This document shows, in pieces, positions 61,801 through 64,000 of a stretch of DNA of 64,000 nt. The notes under the pieces are model-generated. The model was not told the origin of the DNA and made no database searches. It worked only from the letters and a program-made list of their open reading frames with translations. The stretch is from Ectocarpus siliculosus (taxonomy: Eukaryota; Sar; Phaeophyceae; Ectocarpales; Ectocarpaceae), in the NCBI GenBank assembly GCA_000310025.1, contig FN649742.1, positions 3,544,519 through 3,608,518 of the forward strand, in the 5' to 3' direction. Made by a program: the position numbers and the translations under genes. Position 1 is the first letter of the stretch, and each line of letters opens with the position of its first letter.

Positions 61801-63483
61801 CGTGTACCGTGTCTATCAAAAAGTTTCGTTCGCACAGCTGTCAAGCCCCCAAATCTCCCGTCAAACGTAAAGGTGTTTTCTCCTCAACTTGTCAAAAAAG
61901 ACTTGTGGATTTGTTGGTTTGACGTCAGCATCATCCGGGAGAATGGGCTTCATTGACACACTGGCAGCAGGACTGTGGCAAAGGCACAACTCCGTTTCCG
62001 CATATTTGGCATATTTTTACCGCTCGATATCCGAAGCTGACTATCTAGATGATTCACCCAACTCCTGCACACGCAGAGACTGGTCACCAGCCCACACACC
62101 CACAACGCAAGTAAAGATCCAAATCCTGAATGAAACACACGCCTAACGACAAACCACAAGAAAACAAATGCACGTGGCCATGGAAACGCACCAGCCTCCT
62201 CCGTGGGGGGGAGCATGCTGAGCGACATCTTGTTGTTGGCCGTGTTGACTTCCATGATTCGGATCTCGACCTCCTGGCCCTCTTCGTAGTGCGAGTGGAT
62301 GTTCTCCGAGGTGATGGAGCGGTCCGTGCTACGGCAAGAGAATGGTCCGTCAACGACACGGCAAAAATAAATAAATAAGCGAAGCACATGTGTAAAACAA
62401 ATTGGAAGACATTGATGACTGTATCCAAGCACAAAAAAAAAAAAGATACCCTGCCATATTTTAGAGCAAGCATGCTTCACATTTTCATACTAGTGTCGAG
62501 ATGCGATGAAAGGGAAAACATTCCAAATACGGCATCCTAAACGCTCGGGATCGGAGTTCTGCGCAGCACGCCACAGAGAAGACCCCCAATGTAGCCCAAA
62601 ATGGACAACAGCGACGCTCTTCAACTGCTGCACCTAGTATACGAGACGGCAACCCTCGGTGACAAAATGAAACCGTGTGCCCGTCGAAGGCCACGCGCCC
62701 ACACATACATGAAGAAAGATAAATAAAATTACATGGAATTTTTTTGTACCTCATCTTGGAGACGTGCAGCAGGCCGTCGACGCCCTCGATGTTGACGAAA
62801 AGCCCGTAGTCCGCCACAGCGGAGACGGTGCCCTTGCGGAACTCGGTCGGGTCGGAGCCGGCGAGGTGGGACACGTCCTTGGTGGCGGCCACCGGCGCCG
62901 ACCGGGGGGCTTCGCCCTGGCCGTACGGGAGAAGGCTCATGTTGATGCGCCCGAGCTTCTCGTCCACCTGGCATGCAAGGGTGGCGGGGCACCGCGGTGG
63001 CAGTCAAGGGGGGGGAGGGGGGGGGTTCAGCAACGACAGAGGTGACGGGTGCAATGCGCAGTTCGATAAACATGCGCTCCATGACGATGAGAGTACTGAT
63101 AACGCCTCGTCTAGAGAAGCGCCGCCATCTCACTGAGACACGACGGAACAATATTCGGTGTCGTGGACAAGACGGCGGGCGTCGCGGGGGAGGCGAGAGT
63201 GGCCGTATTGCTTCCTTGAATTTAGCGCGCCAGGGTAAGCGGCCAAGCCAAAATCGTTTCAAAAAGACATACCCTTATTCCAAACATCAAGCGCACGCAC
63301 AGGTACGCTGAATGTTTCAAGACACAGGCCTACAAAACTGCTTCAGCTGCCACCAACAACGCAGCAAGGAACCAAGACTTTATTGAGACTTGAGCCACGT
63401 ACCTCACGGATGCGCACGTCGACAACCTGACCCACGGTCAAGACGTCGCTCACGTCCGCCACGTGTTCGCCGGTGGGCGACAT
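58812..63483 (-). CDS. Multi-S1-domain RNA-binding protein (ribosomal S1-like), 5' truncated
   Basis: Seven exons, 63483-63403, 62967-62750, 62328-62192, 61295-61123, 60739-60131, 59752-59641 and 58993-58812 (stop TAG), join in phase to 1512 nt and 503 visible residues. It encodes the end of one S1 domain (GQVVDVRIREVDEKLGRINM) and four complete ones with the G.V..I...GAFV....-DGL.H.S signature: EFRKGTVSAVADYGLFVNIE; EEWLEGTVVSIMNYGAFVRL; EEWISGRVASITHFGAFVAV; EFIPGRVVSIVPYGAFVNIE. A Gly/Asp linker (GNMGGGGGGGND) separates two of them. The tail is RG-rich (GGRRGRGGGRGRGG) and ends DWQQFLNNYFDDKE. Such tandem S1 arrays occur in bacterial and plastid ribosomal protein S1 and plastid translation factors, which bind mRNA at the small subunit. 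Targeting cannot be judged because the N-terminus is beyond the contig. No EF-Ts domain is seen. Confidence 0.9.
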
Positions 63484-64000
63484 CTGTACAACACCCACAC
63501 AACGAACACAAACGGACAACGACGAGAAAGGGCGTCAGGGTCGTTAGCCGGGGAGGAGTTTTGGCAAAAAAGGGCACGATGTACCTATATACCTATTTTC
63601 GTTTCAAAAGGTGCTGTGGCATCTGGAGAGCGGATTGGGGGCGGAGACCGAGAAACAGAGACAAGGTCTGAACATCCTGTCGAGAGAGCTGTTCAACGAC
63701 CTCGCAAGGTACTTGGGGGGGGGGGGGGGGGGGGGGTGGAATTAAAAAAAAACCCCAAAGGCCCCAATTTCCGGCCCTTTCCCCCCTGTCTTTGGGGGGC
63801 CCAACCCAAAAGGAAGGGGTCCCCCAAATCCCCCTTTTCCCTAACTACATCCAAGGGGGGGGGGGGGGGGGTTTCCCCCCTCTTCCCAAACCCCCAAAAA
63901 AAAAAAAACCCCCCCAAAAACCAAAATTTTTTCCCTTAAACCCCTTGGAAAAACCCACTTTCACTCCTCAACCCTGAAAATACCTTTTTTCCCCTGTTTT
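63484..64000. other. 5' region of S1 gene running into low-quality contig end
   Basis: 63,484-63,700 is normal-looking sequence that should hold intron and perhaps an upstream S1 exon, which I could not define. From about 63,710 the sequence becomes alternating G, C and A homopolymers, like positions 1-420, and should be treated as unreliable. Open frames there are artefacts. Confidence 0.7.

Overview
The window is eukaryotic nuclear DNA. Genes are broken into many short exons (typically 75-300 bp) with GT-AG introns of several hundred bases. Exons are GC-rich, introns carry microsatellites and homopolymers, and genes alternate strands. The gene content is a mitochondrial Iojap/RsfS protein, a phosphagen kinase, the ciliary proteins CFAP36 and FOP/CEP43, a multi-S1 protein, and copia- and Helitron-type remnants. 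This best fits a flagellate-bearing photosynthetic stramenopile, most likely an Ectocarpus-like brown alga; that assignment is inference. The first ~420 and last ~290 bases look like untrimmed low-quality read ends, so the window is probably one complete contig.

Layout. 0.98-4.7 kb (-): 3' part of an unrecognised gene whose exons join in phase. 5.7-9.4 kb (+): mitochondrial ribosome-silencing factor (RsfS/MALSU1 type), with a decayed Ty1/copia element antisense in its 2.7-kb second intron. 10.9-13.1 kb (-): a complete four-exon phosphagen (guanidino) kinase of 373 aa. 13.8-14.3 kb (-): a small two-exon membrane protein. 14.5 kb: a 54-bp perfect palindromic mini-element inside an 8-bp target-site duplication. 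16.5-23.1 kb (-): CFAP36 (BART domain), eleven exons. 23.1-23.5 kb: a short divergent intergenic region with 12-bp repeats. 23.5-45.0 kb (+): a giant gene of about 27 exons and about 2,560 residues, combining seven WD40 repeats, five FN3 domains and a 36-residue tandem repeat. 46.5-56.0 kb (+): FOP/CEP43 (FGFR1OP-like, TOF/LisH), whose 6-kb second intron holds a long-inverted-repeat element, a Helitron fragment and further repeats. 58.8-63.5 kb (-): a protein with S1 repeats and an RG-rich tail, truncated at the contig end.

How they fit together. Three consecutive genes in the middle (CFAP36, the WD40-FN3 giant, FOP) occupy about 40 kb. Two are conserved cilium or basal-body components, and CFAP36 and the giant share a ~360-bp divergent promoter region. 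The giant may therefore also be flagellar, which is inference from position only. RsfS and the S1 protein concern organellar translation, and the phosphagen kinase concerns ATP buffering.

Exon limits were read by eye from ORF continuity, GT/AG sites and phase. Where the phase arithmetic closes exactly (RsfS, phosphagen kinase, CFAP36, S1) the models are strong. In the WD40-FN3 and FOP genes a few joints remain open and are flagged.
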